From NCBI RefSeq assembly GCF_031886125.1, contig NZ_CP119391.1, forward strand, positions 2,852,001-2,916,000: 64,000 nt of DNA, read 5' to 3'. A program made the position numbers and the translations under genes. The notes under the pieces were generated by a model. It was not told the DNA's origin. It worked only from the letters and a program-made list of their open reading frames with translations, and made no database searches. Shown here in pieces: positions 27,063 through 41,108 of the stretch (position 1 is the stretch's first letter; every line of letters begins with the position of its first letter). This stretch comes from Halomonas piscis (GTDB taxonomy: Bacteria > Pseudomonadota > Gammaproteobacteria > Pseudomonadales > Halomonadaceae).

Positions 27063-27365
27063 ATGGCCATTCGTTACAACCTGTGGCTGGATCCGGAGAA
27101 CACGGCCCAGCACCGCGCCATGGAAGCCGAACTGGAGCGCTACTTCATGGCACGCTTTGCCGACTATCCGCATATCTCTCTGGCCGACGACGACCCCTAC
27201 GACTATGATGCGCCGTTCAACCGGCTCTACGACGTACTGATCGCCCGGGCCGCCGAGCACTGCGAACACCACTGGGGCTATGTGGCCACGCCCGCCCAGC
27301 TCAATCGCTGCTTCTTCCGCGCCGTGGGCCGCTCCAACAAGATTCTGCCGGATACGCCCGGCTAG
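27063..27365 (+). CDS. Hypothetical protein, 100 aa
   Basis: I do not recognise the family. The start is placed at ATG 27063 because AGGAG (27050-27054) lies eight bases upstream; ATG 27057 would leave only two bases. The sequence is soluble, rich in aromatic and acidic residues (DDDPYDYDAPFNRLYD), with histidines in EHCEHHWGY and a basic end (FRAVGRSNKIL). It precedes the DUF501 gene by 71 bases on the same strand. Confidence 0.65.
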   Translation: MAIRYNLWLDPENTAQHRAMEAELERYFMARFADYPHISLADDDPYDYDAPFNRLYDVLIARAAEHCEHHWGYVATPAQLNRCFFRAVGRSNKILPDTPG

Positions 27366-27436
27366 CGCCGCTTGCCGGGCCCGGCGAGTAGCCCAACAGT
27401 CACGCTTCACCCATACGCCCCGCAAGAGATACCGCC

Positions 27437-27958
27437 ATGCTGATCCGAACTGCGCACGCCCCCTCGGCGTCCGAGCTTGATATCATTACCTGCCAGCTGG
27501 GGCGCGCGCCCCGCGGCCTCGAGGCCATTGCCGCGGTGGACGGCGAAGGCACGCCGCTTGCCCTGCGCATGGCGCCGATGGTCAACGACGCGCCGTTTCC
27601 CACGCTCTACTGGCTGTGCAGCGCGCAGCTGAAAGTGGAAATCTCGCACCTGGAAGCCGCCGGCGTGATCAAGCAGCTGGAGCAGCGGCTCCAGGAAGAC
27701 GCCGACTTTCTCGCCGCCTATCACCAGAGCCATCGCGACTACGTGGCCGAGCGCTGGTCGTGGATGAGCGAGGCGCAAAAGGCCGAGGTCGGCCGCCGCG
27801 GCTATACTCGAGTGCTCACCGAGCGCGGCGTGGGCGGCATCAGCAACTGGGACCAGGTGCGCTGCCTGCACACCCAGTACGCTCACCATCTGGGCAGCTA
27901 CAACGCCATCGGCCAGTGGCTGGACGATACCTATCAGCTGGATCGCTGCCTGCCCTGA
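27437..27958 (+). CDS. DUF501 domain protein
   Basis: 173 residues. DUF501 hallmarks are GRAPRGLEAIAAVD, FPTLYWLCSAQLK and SHLEAAGVIKQLE. The C-terminal RGVGGISNWDQVRCLHTQYAHHL is also typical. The function of the family is unknown. It is soluble and has no signal. The start is ATG 27437, without a strong ribosome site (AAGAGATACC). It lies in a run of small plus-strand genes. Confidence 0.85.
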   Translation: MLIRTAHAPSASELDIITCQLGRAPRGLEAIAAVDGEGTPLALRMAPMVNDAPFPTLYWLCSAQLKVEISHLEAAGVIKQLEQRLQEDADFLAAYHQSHRDYVAERWSWMSEAQKAEVGRRGYTRVLTERGVGGISNWDQVRCLHTQYAHHLGSYNAIGQWLDDTYQLDRCLP

Positions 27959-28008
27959 GCTTGCGCCTCTTTACCTACTCAAACGACTGTTACCACAAGG
28001 ATCCCGGC

Positions 28009-28557
28009 ATGGCACGTTTTTGCGCTTATCTTGGCTCCCGCCCAGGCAACCATCCCGCCTTTCGCCAGGCGGCGATCACGCTAGGCACCGCTATCGCTCA
28101 GCGCGGGCATACGCTGGTCTACGGCGGCGCGCGCATCGGCCTGATGGGGGAGCTGGCCAACGCCGCGCTTGACGCCGGCGGCGAGGTGATCGGCGTCATG
28201 CCCGACCACCTGGTGGAGCGCGAGCAGGCCCACTTCGGCCTGACCAAACTTGTTCGGGTGCGCGACATGCACGAGCGCAAGGCCACCATGGCCGCCCACG
28301 CCGATGCGTTCATGGCGCTCCCTGGCGGCATCGGCACGCTCGAGGAGCTGTTCGAGATCTGGACCTGGAACTATCTGGGCCTGCACGACAAGCCGCTCGG
28401 CGTGCTCAACGTCGAAGACTTTTATACCCCGCTGCTGACCTTTCTCGACGCGACCGCCGGCCACGGCTTTTTGAACGCTGCGACCCGCGCGATGCTGCTC
28501 GACGCCGACGCGCCCACGACGCTGCTTGACGCCCTGGAAGGCCGGCTGCAAGGCTGA
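28009..28557 (+). CDS. LOG-family protein (TIGR00730), cytokinin-like nucleotide phosphoribohydrolase
   Basis: 182 residues, the usual length. It has a Rossmann-like fold with CAYLGSRPG, VYGGARIGLMG and the family signature PGGIGTLEE (105-113), plus R90/K91. LOG enzymes split nucleoside 5'-monophosphates into base and ribose phosphate; older databases mislabel them lysine decarboxylases. ATG 28009 is preceded by AAGGATCC. Confidence 0.92.
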   Translation: MARFCAYLGSRPGNHPAFRQAAITLGTAIAQRGHTLVYGGARIGLMGELANAALDAGGEVIGVMPDHLVEREQAHFGLTKLVRVRDMHERKATMAAHADAFMALPGGIGTLEELFEIWTWNYLGLHDKPLGVLNVEDFYTPLLTFLDATAGHGFLNAATRAMLLDADAPTTLLDALEGRLQG

Positions 28558-28581
28558 GCCCTCGCTCATAAGGAGATTTTC

Positions 28582-29553
28582 ATGTACGCCGTCACCTTCA
28601 GCCAGCAGCAGAGTCGCTGGCAGTCAGTGCCCGACCTCGACCCGCCCGGCCCGGAAGAGGTGCAGATCCGCGTCGCCTACGCCGGCATCAACCGCGCTGA
28701 TCTGATGCAGCGCGAAGGCAATTACCCGCCGCCGCCGGGCGTTACCGACATCCCCGGCCTTGAAGTCAGCGGTACGGTCACCGGCGTCGGCGTCAATGTC
28801 GATTCGCTCACCCCCGGCCATGAGGTCTGCGCGCTGCTGGCCGGCGGCGGCTACGCAGAGTACGTCAACGTCGACGCTCGCCAGGCGCTGCCGCTGCCCC
28901 AGGGGCTCTCCCTGCGCGACGGCGCCGGGCTGCCCGAGGTATTTGCCACTGCCTGGCTCAACCTCTTCATGGAAGGCCGGCTGAAGTTCGGCGAGCGCGC
29001 ACTCCTCCACGCCGGGGCCAGCAGCGTGGGCCAGGCGGCGATCCAGCTGTGCCGGGTTTTCGGCCATCCCTGCTTTGTCACCGCCGGCAGCCAGGCCAAG
29101 CTGGATGCCTGCGCCGCGCTGGGCGCCGACGCCGGCTTCAACCGCCACGACGGCAGCTTCGTTGAGGCGGTAAAAGCCTGGGGCGGCGCCGATATGATTC
29201 TGGATCCGGTAGGCGCGAGTTATCTCGCCGACAATCAGCGCGTGCTCAACGCCGACGGGCGGCTGGTACTTATCGGCCTGATGGGCGGGCGACACGCCGA
29301 GCTGGATATGGGGCGAATGCTGATGAAGCGCCAGCGCCTGATGGGCTCGACCCTGCGCGCCAAGGCGTCGGCAGCCAAGGGCGATATCATGCAGGCGCTA
29401 TACGCCCACGTCTGGCCTCGCCTGGAAAGCGGCGAGATCAGCGCCCGGGTCGACCGCTGCTGGCCGATCGAGCAGGTCGATGCCGCCCACGCCTGCATGG
29501 CCGACAACGCCAACGCGGGCAAGATGCTGCTGGCGATCAGCGAGCCGTCGTGA
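28582..29553 (+). CDS. NAD(P)H:quinone oxidoreductase, zinc-free MDR family (PIG3-like)
   Basis: 323 residues. The N-terminal GroES-like domain contains YAGINRADLMQREGNYPPPPG, which marks the PIG3/QOR branch. The nucleotide-binding motif is HAGASSVGQAAIQL. Zinc-binding cysteines are absent. It probably reduces quinones or related carbonyls with NADPH. A strong AAGGAG lies seven bases before ATG 28582. Its end overlaps the convergent exonuclease gene by 17 bases. Confidence 0.92.
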   Translation: MYAVTFSQQQSRWQSVPDLDPPGPEEVQIRVAYAGINRADLMQREGNYPPPPGVTDIPGLEVSGTVTGVGVNVDSLTPGHEVCALLAGGGYAEYVNVDARQALPLPQGLSLRDGAGLPEVFATAWLNLFMEGRLKFGERALLHAGASSVGQAAIQLCRVFGHPCFVTAGSQAKLDACAALGADAGFNRHDGSFVEAVKAWGGADMILDPVGASYLADNQRVLNADGRLVLIGLMGGRHAELDMGRMLMKRQRLMGSTLRAKASAAKGDIMQALYAHVWPRLESGEISARVDRCWPIEQVDAAHACMADNANAGKMLLAISEPS

Positions 29554-30049
29554 GTCTGAGGGTATAGGCGTAGGTCAGCTGCAGCAGGCGAGCGTCGTCG
29601 CCGGCGCGATGGCGCTGGATGCCGCGCTCGGCCATCAGCGCCTCCCGAGTCTGGTTCCACAGAGCCAGCTGGGCCTCGCTGAGCAGCAGGTGCAGCGCCT
29701 CCAGACGAAATGCCGGCAGCATGCCGGCATGGTGAAACAGCAGCGCAAGCCAGGTGTTATCAAATCCCCAGCTGTCGCTGTATACCTTGCCAAGACCGCC
29801 GAGCTCGTCGTTGAGCCAGCCGGCGACCTGGCGCACCGACTGGCCTTCGCGCTCAAGGCGCGCGCGCGAAATGCCGTGGAGTTGCTCGGCCTTGGTATCC
29901 CAGTGGGTCCACTCCTGCTGGGGACGAATCAGCAGCGCGCAGCGGCTGCCGTCGCTGCGGGCAATGCCCACCTCGATCGGATAGCTGCCGCGCCCGAAGC
30001 CGGACGCTTCGATATCCAGCAGTGTCGGTAGCGTCTCGGTCACGGGCAT
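29537..30049 (-). CDS. 3'-5' exonuclease, DEDDh (DnaQ-like) superfamily
   Basis: 170 residues. The ExoI motif is LLDIEASGFGRGSYPIEVG (D and E ligands), ExoII is DSWGFDNTWL (D), and ExoIII is HRAGDDA (H and D). A start at ATG 30049 is favoured by AGGAT placed about six bases upstream; ATG 30055 is also possible. The substrate is not predictable; small proteins of this type act in RNA or DNA end trimming. Confidence 0.8.
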   Translation of the reverse strand: MPVTETLPTLLDIEASGFGRGSYPIEVGIARSDGSRCALLIRPQQEWTHWDTKAEQLHGISRARLEREGQSVRQVAGWLNDELGGLGKVYSDSWGFDNTWLALLFHHAGMLPAFRLEALHLLLSEAQLALWNQTREALMAERGIQRHRAGDDARLLQLTYAYTLRLTTAR

Positions 30050-30102
30050 TGGCATCCTGTGAAGCGCGTGATGGGGAGAAAGGGATGGCAAGCCCCTCGG
30101 GC

Positions 30103-30591
30103 TTACGCAGCCCCGGCCGCCAGCGAGTCCTCGGCCAGCTGCTGCCAATATTGTGCCTGTTCGGGATCCACCGCAAGACCCAGATCACCCTCCCGATACG
30201 CCTGCATCAGCCGCTCGGCGGCAAGGTAATGGCCGGCCTTGGCCGCCCGGGCGTACCAGGTCACGGCGTACTCGTCCCGCCGCGGATACTGCGCGCAGCC
30301 GTATTCGTAGATGCGCGCCACCTGATACTGGGCCTTGAGATCGCCGGCGTGCGCGGCTTCTACTACATAGCGGGCACCGCGAGCCTTGTCCTGGGGCGAG
30401 GCGCTGCGGTGGAACAGCATGTGGCCATACACCGAGAGCGCATCCGGATGGCCGGCCTCGGCACAGTGTTTGAACAGCCTGAGCGTCAGTTGCTGGGTGC
30501 GCTTTGAGCGCGGCAGCAGCCAGCGAGTATGGAACAGCCTGGCGGCCAAACGATATTCAAGACGCGTAAACAAAGATGATGCCTGCTGCAT
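30103..30591 (-). CDS. Sel1-repeat (TPR-like) protein
   Basis: 162 residues with Sel1-like helical repeats: AEAGHPDALSVYGHML, AAHAGDLKAQYQVARIY and AAKAGHYLAAERLMQAY. The start is ATG 30591, with AAGGTGG about six bases upstream; an in-frame extension to 30729 looks non-coding. It has no signal peptide. Sel1 proteins are protein-protein interaction scaffolds; the partner is unknown. Confidence 0.82.
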   Translation of the reverse strand: MQQASSLFTRLEYRLAARLFHTRWLLPRSKRTQQLTLRLFKHCAEAGHPDALSVYGHMLFHRSASPQDKARGARYVVEAAHAGDLKAQYQVARIYEYGCAQYPRRDEYAVTWYARAAKAGHYLAAERLMQAYREGDLGLAVDPEQAQYWQQLAEDSLAAGAA

Positions 30592-30848
30592 GGCGAACCA
30601 CCTTGCCTTCAAGTTGAACCCGGAAAAGCCCGCCAACAAGGGGCGTGCGGCTACCCTATATCTGCCATGGGCCGGCGCTTGGCCGGCCAACGGGCTGGCA
30701 AGCATACGCCGGGCACGACAAGGACTCAACCCCCGGCATTTATTGCCCGTCCACCGCCGCTATCAGGTTAATAGCCCCGGGCCGGGCCAAGGCCTGATAG
30801 CATAGCGCCAAGCGTTTGATGCTTTCTTCAACGGTTCACGGAGTACCC

Positions 30849-31631
30849 ATGCTAAGCGTTGTCTCCCCTGCCAAGAAGCTGGACTTTGACACCCCGGCCA
30901 CCACCGCCGAATACACCCAGCCCGACTTTCTCGAACACAGCCAGACGCTGATCGACATCCTGCGCGAATATTCGCCGCATCAGCTCAGCGAGCTGATGAG
31001 CATAAGCGACAAGCTCGCCGGCCTCAACGCGGCGCGTTTTGGCCAATGGCAAACTCCCTTTACCCCGGATAACGCCAAGCCGGCAGCCCAGGCGTTTCAG
31101 GGCGACGTATATGCCGGCCTGGCGGCGGCCAGCTTCAGCGATGCCGACAATCGCTTTGCCCAGTCGCACCTGCGCATCCTCTCGGGGCTTTACGGGCTGC
31201 TGCGCCCGCTGGATCTCATTCAACCCTATCGCCTGGAAATGGGCACCAAGCTGGCCAATCCGGCAGGCAAGGACCTCTATGCGTTCTGGAAGCCCACTGT
31301 CACCCAGGCGCTGGATGAAGCCATTGCCCAAAGCGGCTCGAAGGTACTGGTCAACCTGGCCTCCAACGAGTACTTCAAGGCCGTGGACCATCAGGCCCTT
31401 GATGCCCGGATCGTCACGCCGGTGTTCAAAGACGAGAAAAACGGCCGCTACAAGATCATCAGCTTTTACGCCAAGAAGGCACGGGGACTGATGAGCGCCT
31501 GGATGATTCGCGAGCGGCTGGATGACGTAGAGGGGCTCAAGGACTTCAGCGTCGCCGGTTACGGCTTTGACGCGGCGGCGTCAGAGGGCGATACCCTGGT
31601 GTTTAATCGACGCGAGCGGGATCGCCCCTGA
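30849..31631 (+). CDS. yaaA: Peroxide stress protein YaaA (DUF328)
   Basis: 260 residues, matching the family's usual length. Motifs include [11 protein letters not shown] at the N-terminus, [45 protein letters not shown] and [10 protein letters not shown]. YaaA lowers free iron and DNA damage under hydrogen peroxide stress. CGGAGT precedes ATG 30849. It is convergent with the next hydrolase gene, 16 bases apart. Confidence 0.95.
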   Translation: MLSVVSPAKKLDFDTPATTAEYTQPDFLEHSQTLIDILREYSPHQLSELMSISDKLAGLNAARFGQWQTPFTPDNAKPAAQAFQGDVYAGLAAASFSDADNRFAQSHLRILSGLYGLLRPLDLIQPYRLEMGTKLANPAGKDLYAFWKPTVTQALDEAIAQSGSKVLVNLASNEYFKAVDHQALDARIVTPVFKDEKNGRYKIISFYAKKARGLMSAWMIRERLDDVEGLKDFSVAGYGFDAAASEGDTLVFNRRERDRP

Positions 31632-31647
31632 GGTTATAGCCCCGCGG

Positions 31648-32223
31648 CTAGAAAAACGTCAGCGGCCGCGCCGAGCGATGCTTCAAAAACTGCCGGTGCG
31701 CCTGCCTGAAGATCGGCGTATCGCAGCGCTCAAGCCACTCATAGGCGGCCATGTCCGCCGTGATACTTACCGCGCCGCCGGTAACCGCACGCTCCCTGGC
31801 AAGCCGAGCCTCCTCCGGTCGCCGGCTTGCCGATGCCTCGCTCAGCCAGTACACACGGTAACCTGCTGCCAGCAGCCCCAGCGCGGTTTGCAGTACGCAC
31901 ACGTGCGCCTCGCTACCGCAGATCACGATTTGCGACACCTTCGCTGCCGTCAGCGCATCGCAAAAGCTCGCCTCCTCCATGGCGCTAAAGTGCTGCTTGT
32001 GGAAAAGCTCGTATTCACCCAGCGCCTCCAGCAGCTCGGGTGCGCTTGAGCCGATTTTTTCCGGCGCCTGCTCCGTTACCCAGACCGGCACGCCCACCAG
32101 ATCTGCTACGCCGGCCAGCCAGCCAGCCTCGCATACCGCTTGCATCCCGCCGTCCACTACCGGCAGCAAGCCGGCCTGCAGGTCAACGATCAGCAACAGG
32201 CTGCTCTTATGATTCAGGCGCAT
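31648..32223 (-). CDS. Isochorismatase-fold cysteine hydrolase
   Basis: 191 residues. The catalytic triad candidates are D14 (VDLQ), K76 (FHKQHF) and C109 (GSEAHVCV). Family members include nicotinamidases and YcaC-like hydrolases. The substrate is not predictable from sequence. It has no signal peptide, so it is cytosolic. Confidence 0.88.
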   Translation of the reverse strand: MRLNHKSSLLLIVDLQAGLLPVVDGGMQAVCEAGWLAGVADLVGVPVWVTEQAPEKIGSSAPELLEALGEYELFHKQHFSAMEEASFCDALTAAKVSQIVICGSEAHVCVLQTALGLLAAGYRVYWLSEASASRRPEEARLARERAVTGGAVSITADMAAYEWLERCDTPIFRQAHRQFLKHRSARPLTFF

Positions 32224-32284
32224 ATCACACTCCGCTGCCAGGCTCGCACCAACGTGCAGACAAGCCGGCCGTTGCCAAAATACA

Positions 32285-32310
32285 AAAAAGCCGCTCTATG
32301 AGCGGCTTTT
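32285..32310 (-). terminator. Bidirectional intrinsic terminator
   Basis: AAAAGCCGCT, then a 6-base loop (CTATG and neighbours), AGCGGCTTTT. Runs of A and T flank both sides. On the minus strand it follows the small lipoprotein gene by 68 bases. Confidence 0.85.
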
Positions 32311-32377
32311 CCCTTCGATACTTTCTCTTAACGCTTTCTTTCCACCACGACGAGGTATAAAGCCGCTGGGGAGCTCG

Positions 32378-32572
32378 TTATTCGGCCGCATCCTCTGCCG
32401 AACTTTGAATCTCGTCTCCCGCTTCTTCCAGGCTTTCCCCGGCGCTTTCCATGCTTTCATCGATGCTTTCGCCGGCTTCCTCTGCCGGACCCTGCTCTTC
32501 GCAGGCTGCCAGACCGCCCGCCATCATCAAGATACCCAGCACGACTGCCAGCTGTCTCATCGTTGCTTTCAT
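32378..32572 (-). CDS. Small acidic lipoprotein, 64 aa
   Basis: The signal sequence ends in lipobox GLAAC with C24 as lipid site. The mature part is a short, strongly acidic, helical stretch (ESIDESMESAGESLEEAG, a heptad-like Glu/Ser pattern). AGGAG lies nine bases before ATG 32572. Entericidin-like small lipoproteins have a similar size, but I see no specific family match. Confidence 0.75.
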   Translation of the reverse strand: MKATMRQLAVVLGILMMAGGLAACEEQGPAEEAGESIDESMESAGESLEEAGDEIQSSAEDAAE

Positions 32573-32707
32573 GACCTGCTACTCCTTTCGGGCGTTAAAA
32601 CAATCCGTTTGGGGAACCTGTCTCGAAAGATAACAGAGCGCGCCTGAAGCGTCATGCCGCCCCTGACGCTTTCATATTACCTGCACAGCCTTTCCTTTCG
32701 CACACAC

Positions 32708-32730
32708 AAAAAACCCGGCGCGGGGCCAGG
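32708..32730 (-). terminator. rRNA operon terminator
   Basis: On the minus strand: CCTGGC, loop CCCGC, GCCGGG, then six T residues. It lies 15 bases after the end of 5S rRNA. Confidence 0.85.
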
Positions 32731-32744
32731 TTCTCTGTGTTAAG

Positions 32745-32863
32745 TGCCTGACGATGTCCTACTCTCGCATGGGGAGGCCCCACACTACCATCGGCGCTGA
32801 GCGGTTTCACTGCTGAGTTCGGCATGGGATCAGGTGGTTCCCGCTCGCTATGGCCGTCAGGCG
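32745..32863 (-). rRNA. rrf: 5S ribosomal RNA
   Basis: On the minus strand it begins near GCCTGACGGCCATAGCG and ends with the pairing GTCAGGC. It contains the conserved CCATGCCGAACTCAG and GCCGATGGTAGTGTGGGG segments. Length is about 119; the ends are estimated from E. coli alignment by eye. Confidence 0.95.
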
Positions 32864-32960
32864 TAACCGGTGACATATCATGCCGAGGGTGATCGTCTCG
32901 TGTCGTATCCGACGACTTTACTGTCTCATCGTTGTCGCGACCCGACCCCTTGGGCGTTAT

Positions 32961-35850
<2,890 letters not shown>

Positions 35851-36081
35851 CTATAACCCCAAGGGGTCGGTGTCGCAATGACAACGATTGCCGGATACGC
35901 TTGAGACGTATCACATAATCTTCTTGCGAAGATCGTTTTGTCAGCATGATATATCTTGTTAAAGAGCACTGCCTGAAAGCAGTCATAAGCGTCGTGACGG
36001 TTCACGGAGCTTATGACTGCTCAGGGGCACAGCGATCAGGCAATTCATTGTGGGCACTTGCCGAGCGGATGACGCATCGGT
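35851..36081 (-). other. 16S-23S internal transcribed spacer without tRNA genes
   Basis: 231 bases. I find no tRNA on either strand. It contains a boxA antiterminator sequence, TGCTCTTTAACA (minus strand, 35957-35968), and an 11-bp stem formed by CAGTCATAAGC and GCTTATGACTG that probably belongs to the processing structure. Confidence 0.85.
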
Positions 36082-37613
<1,532 letters not shown>

Positions 37614-37764
37614 CAATCATATAGTCCGTTAAGCGGACCAAACTTGGCTCAAGGTATCAAACGTCTCAAACGAGACCCGAAGGTCTCTGACGAGTCGCTT
37701 GCCTTGATGATAGGTGATTTGTCACCCACCCAGGCAAGCGCCCACATGAATTACCTGATCAACT

Positions 37765-37776
37765 TGTTAAAGAGCG
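37765..37776 (-). promoter_or_regulatory. boxA antiterminator in the rRNA leader
   Basis: CGCTCTTTAACA on the minus strand, about 150 bases before 16S. It binds the NusB-S10 complex and protects rRNA transcription from Rho. Confidence 0.8.
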
Positions 37777-37803
37777 TCTCGCTTTTTGCGGCGAGGAGGG
37801 CGT

Positions 37804-37831
37804 ATTCTACACGCCTTTGAGCGGCTGTCAA
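37804..37831 (-). promoter_or_regulatory. rRNA operon promoter (sigma-70)
   Basis: On the minus strand: -35 TTGACA (37831-37826), 16-base spacer, -10 TAGAAT (37809-37804), then a GC-rich discriminator (ACGCCCTCC). This is the pattern of growth-rate-controlled rrn P1 promoters. Confidence 0.85.
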
Positions 37832-37973
37832 CGGCGATTGTTTCGAATAGCGTAACTCGTTGAGACCACCGGCCTTTTGGGGCCTTTCGCCGCCGGTGAC
37901 GGCTTGGCGTCGTCGGCAGCGGATGCGTACTGTAGGATCTTAAAAGCTGCTTGGCAAGGGTTTAGCCAAGAAA

Positions 37974-38825
37974 TTAATGCCGCCGTTTGACCTTGCGTAA
38001 AACGGCCTGCAGCGGCCCGGAAATCACGTAGGCACCAAAAAGCAGCAGCAGCATGGCCGAGGGCTCGACGGAAATCATTACAAAGCCCAGCACCACGGCT
38101 AGCAACACGACAAACGGCACCGGCTTCTTGAAGTCGATATCCTTGAAGCTGTAATAGCGAATATTGCTCACCATCAAGATGCCGGCCGCAGCAACCACGC
38201 CAAGCATCAACAGTTTGAAGCCGAATTCGTTGGCATCAAAACTGTTGAAGGTCCACACGCTTGCCGCCACCAGCGCCGCCGCCGAGGGGCTGGGCAAACC
38301 AATAAACCACCTCTTATCCACGCTGCCGATCTGGACGTTGAAGCGCGCCAGCCGCAAGGCAGCGCAGGCGACGTAGAGAAACGCCACGATCCAGCCGGGC
38401 TTGCCGATATCCTGCAAAATCCAGGTGAAAGCTACCAGCGCCGGCGCCATGCCGAACGAGAGCATATCGGCCAGGCTGTCATATTCCGCCCCAAACTCGC
38501 TTTGCGTATTCGTCATGCGCGCTACACGCCCGTCCAGCCCATCAAGCACCATGGCAATGAATATAGCGATGGCCGCTGCGGAAAAATCTCCGTTGATACC
38601 GGCCACAACGGCAAAAAAACCGGAAAAAAGCGCCGATGTCGTAAAAAGATTGGGCAACAGGTAGATACCCTTGCGGCGCACCTTTTCCCCCTCGACCATG
38701 GACTCTTCGACCACCTCCGTCTCACGCATGAAGGTGGCTGCCATGTCTTCATTGCGGCGGATATCCGCCTGCGTCTCATGCGACGATGTCGAGGATGACG
38801 TTACGTCGCGGTTATCCTGAGTCAT
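37974..38825 (-). CDS. pssA: CDP-diacylglycerol-serine O-phosphatidyltransferase
   Basis: 283 residues. The CDP-alcohol phosphotransferase motif DG-x2-GR...G-x3-D-x3-D is seen as DGLDGRVARMTN and GAEYDSLADM. About eight membrane helices follow a hydrophilic N-terminus. It makes phosphatidylserine, the precursor of phosphatidylethanolamine. This is the membrane type of enzyme, not the E. coli PLD-like type. The start is ATG 38825 with AAGGT upstream. It follows ilvC in many gammaproteobacteria; here an IS and a terminator lie between them. Confidence 0.93.
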   Translation of the reverse strand: MTQDNRDVTSSSTSSHETQADIRRNEDMAATFMRETEVVEESMVEGEKVRRKGIYLLPNLFTTSALFSGFFAVVAGINGDFSAAAIAIFIAMVLDGLDGRVARMTNTQSEFGAEYDSLADMLSFGMAPALVAFTWILQDIGKPGWIVAFLYVACAALRLARFNVQIGSVDKRWFIGLPSPSAAALVAASVWTFNSFDANEFGFKLLMLGVVAAAGILMVSNIRYYSFKDIDFKKPVPFVVLLAVVLGFVMISVEPSAMLLLLFGAYVISGPLQAVLRKVKRRH

Positions 38826-38965
38826 AGCAATTACCTTGAGTCGTGGATGGCATTCCAATTCACGGGGGTCGCGGCCTGAAAGCAAATCGCTGCGATACGC
38901 CCTGCATTCTACATGGTGGCACTACAACCACCACAGGCAAGGCCTCAACGCCCGGATGGTGAAAA

Positions 38966-39001
38966 ACAAAAAGCGCGTACGATGTCAATCGTACGCGCTT
39001 T
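38966..39001 (-). terminator. Strong intrinsic terminator (ilvC transcript)
   Basis: Perfect 14-bp inverted repeat AAAGCGCGTACGAT-GTCA-ATCGTACGCGCTTT (38970-39001). On the minus strand it is followed by TTTTTGTTTTTC. It probably ended the ilvC transcript before the IS entered between the two. Confidence 0.9.
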
Positions 39002-39041
39002 ATAGCAGTACAGAGCAGCGCCTGGCTGCTCCATCACCTAG

Positions 39042-39869
39042 AGAGCGTTAACAATTAGGCCAGCCATATAACGGCTGATACAAGGCAGAGTAGTGACTGG
39101 TAATTCCTTGCCAGTCGCTCATAACGTGTAGACAACCGCCTGAATTTCTTGATTTTCTGAAAAAATCTTTCTACCAGATTGCGATCCTGATAGCAGTGCC
39201 AATCGACTTCGATGCGTGCCCGGCGATTCCTTTTGGGAGGAATCACCGGCTTTGCCCCCACGGCCTGAATGGTGGCTCGTAAAGCCATCGAATCATATCC
39301 CTTGTCACCCAGCACCGCTTGCGGAGAAAAGCCTTCCAGTAACGCGGGAGCAGCACGATATTCCGATGCTTGTCCCGGGGTGAGAAGCAGCCGTACGGGG
39401 TTGCCCAACGCATCGACAGCGGCATGGATTTTGGTACTCAAGCCCCCTCGGGACTTGCCCATGGCTTCTATGTGCTGGGTGGTTTTTTTGCCGCTCCCTG
39501 CTGATGGACTCTGACAATACTGCCATCGATCATCAGCTGCTCCATGTCGGGATCATCGGCTAACGTGTCGAAAATCTGTTGCCATACGCCTTTCCTGGCC
39601 CAACGGTTATAGCGCATGTAAACCGTGTGCCAACGTCCGAACGCGTCGGGTAGGTCGCGCCAGGGAGCGCCTGTCCGGGCAATCCAGAGGACGGCTTCGA
39701 CGAATAGCCGGTTGTCCTTGGCTGTTACCCCACGGTCTGAAGCCTTGCCGTGAAGAAGGGGCTCAATTCGATGCCATTGATCATCGCGTAGAAGTAACCG
39801 AACCATATCTATGCTCAAAAATTTCCATAATGGACCGGATCAGCGCTCACCATCAATTGTTAACGCTCT
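39042..39869 (-). mobile_element. IS5-family (IS427-type) insertion sequence, 828 bp, CTAG target duplication
   Basis: Terminal inverted repeats AGAGCGTTAACAATT (39042-39056) and AATTGTTAACGCTCT (39855-39869) are perfect over 15 bp. Both ends are flanked by CTAG (39038-39041 and 39870-39873), the likely target duplication. If CTAG is counted into the repeats, the element is eight bases longer with no duplication. The transposase is encoded in two frames on the minus strand. It inserted 10 bases after the ilvC stop. Confidence 0.92.
39055..39818 (-). CDS. IS427-type transposase, two frames joined by -1 frameshift
   Basis: The first frame (39818-39468, 116 aa) begins near RLLLRDDQWHRIEPLLHG and holds the first catalytic Asp (LMIDGSIVRVHQ). 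The second frame (to 39055) contains GKSRGGLSTKIHAAVD, DKGYDS (second Asp) and DRNLVERFFQKIKKFRR (Glu). They join at GC-A-AAA-AAA-CC (39483-39489), a seven-A slippery site allowing -1 shift into KTTQHIEAMGKSRGG. This is the normal expression mode of the group, so the transposase is probably functional. Confidence 0.9.
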
Positions 39870-39882
39870 CTAGGCTGCCGAC

Positions 39883-40950
<1,068 letters not shown>

Positions 40951-41068
40951 CTAGCGCAACGACACGTGTCAGCGCTATCAGCCACCCCGGGCATCGCAGG
41001 CACCAGGGTGCGCCATGCGACATGAATAGACTTTACGTCATCCCGCTTATTGCGTAAAACGCTATATT

Positions 41069-41085
41069 TGCAATGCAGTATTGCA
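41069..41085. promoter_or_regulatory. Candidate IlvY operator
   Basis: TGCAAT-GCAGT-ATTGCA, a perfect 6-5-6 inverted repeat in the ilvY/ilvC intergenic region, 24 bases before the ilvY start. Nearby ATTGCG and TTGCAA words may form a second site, as IlvY binds tandem operators in E. coli. Confidence 0.65.
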
Positions 41086-41108
41086 GTTATGGCAACGCTG
41101 GAGACATC

